In this document: positions 6,951 to 6,995 of the stretch, piece after piece
How the letters are laid out: the number at the start of each line of letters is the position of its first letter
Position numbering within the stretch: position 1 is the first letter of the stretch
NCBI GenBank assembly: GCA_011390055.1
Contig: JAABTC010000093.1
Location: 1-6,995, forward strand
Origin: Burkholderiales bacterium
GTDB taxonomy: Bacteria; Pseudomonadota; Gammaproteobacteria; Burkholderiales; Burkholderiaceae_C
Direction of reading: 5' to 3'
DNA length: 6,995 nt
The notes under the pieces: model-generated
What the model was told of the DNA's origin: nothing
Seen by the model: the letters and a program-made list of their open reading frames with translations, nothing else
The model's database searches: none
Position numbers and translations under genes: made by a program

Positions 6951-6995
6951 AACTTCTTATCACCGGCGGCGCCGGCTTTGTCGGCGCGCGGTTGG
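6947..6995 (+). CDS. denD: NAD-dependent epimerase/dehydratase-family protein, probably D-erythronate dehydrogenase (5' end only)
   Basis: Only 16 complete codons lie in the window (MKLLITGGAGFVGARL). They show the first beta strand and the GGAGFVG dinucleotide-binding loop (residues 7-13) of an extended short-chain dehydrogenase/epimerase. The ATG overlaps the otnI stop (ATGA), so the gene belongs to the same operon. In known tetronate operons this family member directly after otnI is DenD, which oxidises D-erythronate to the 2-oxo acid with NAD. The alternative first enzyme, L-threonate dehydrogenase LtnD, belongs to the beta-hydroxyacid dehydrogenase family and would not start with this motif. 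The family is clear; the specific name rests on context. Confidence 0.72.
   Translation, partial: MKLLITGGAGFVGARL

Overview
The window is high in G+C, with codons ending mostly in G or C. It comes from a Gram-negative bacterium, because one gene encodes an exported, twin-arginine-type periplasmic binding protein. Base composition, gene style and gene set suggest a betaproteobacterium of the Burkholderiales type; this is an impression, not a phylogenetic result. No RNA genes, insertion sequences, CRISPR arrays or phage genes were seen, and no gene-free stretch exceeds about 150 bases.

The layout is two divergent transcription units around a 151-base intergenic region (3233-3383). Leftward lies a carbohydrate ABC importer of the CUT1 (MalK/UgpC) type: ATPase (3232-2150), substrate-binding protein (2088-760) and the first membrane permease (680 to beyond the left edge). 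A second permease would be expected just outside. A perfect 12-base inverted repeat (708-733) sits between the binding-protein and permease genes.

Rightward lies a four-carbon acid-sugar (tetronate) catabolic operon: an FCD-type GntR regulator (3384-4148), 3-oxo-tetronate kinase otnK (4145-5422), 3-oxo-tetronate 4-phosphate decarboxylase-like otnC (5419-6078), 2-oxo-tetronate isomerase otnI (6126-6950), and the first 16 codons of a Rossmann-fold dehydrogenase, probably D-erythronate dehydrogenase denD (6947 to beyond the right edge). Three of the four junctions are 4-base ATGA overlaps. The exception, otnC/otnI, is a 47-base gap with four CAGCAA units.

Together the genes describe import of an acid sugar or a precursor, oxidation by DenD to the 2-oxo acid, isomerisation by OtnI to the 3-oxo acid, phosphorylation by OtnK, and decarboxylation by OtnC to dihydroxyacetone phosphate. 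The GntR protein probably responds to a pathway metabolite. The pathway itself is known. The most notable point is that this otnC product lacks two residues normally essential in class II aldolase-fold enzymes (Glu replaced by Thr74, the third metal-binding His by Leu167), although the gene is intact and sits in the expected place.
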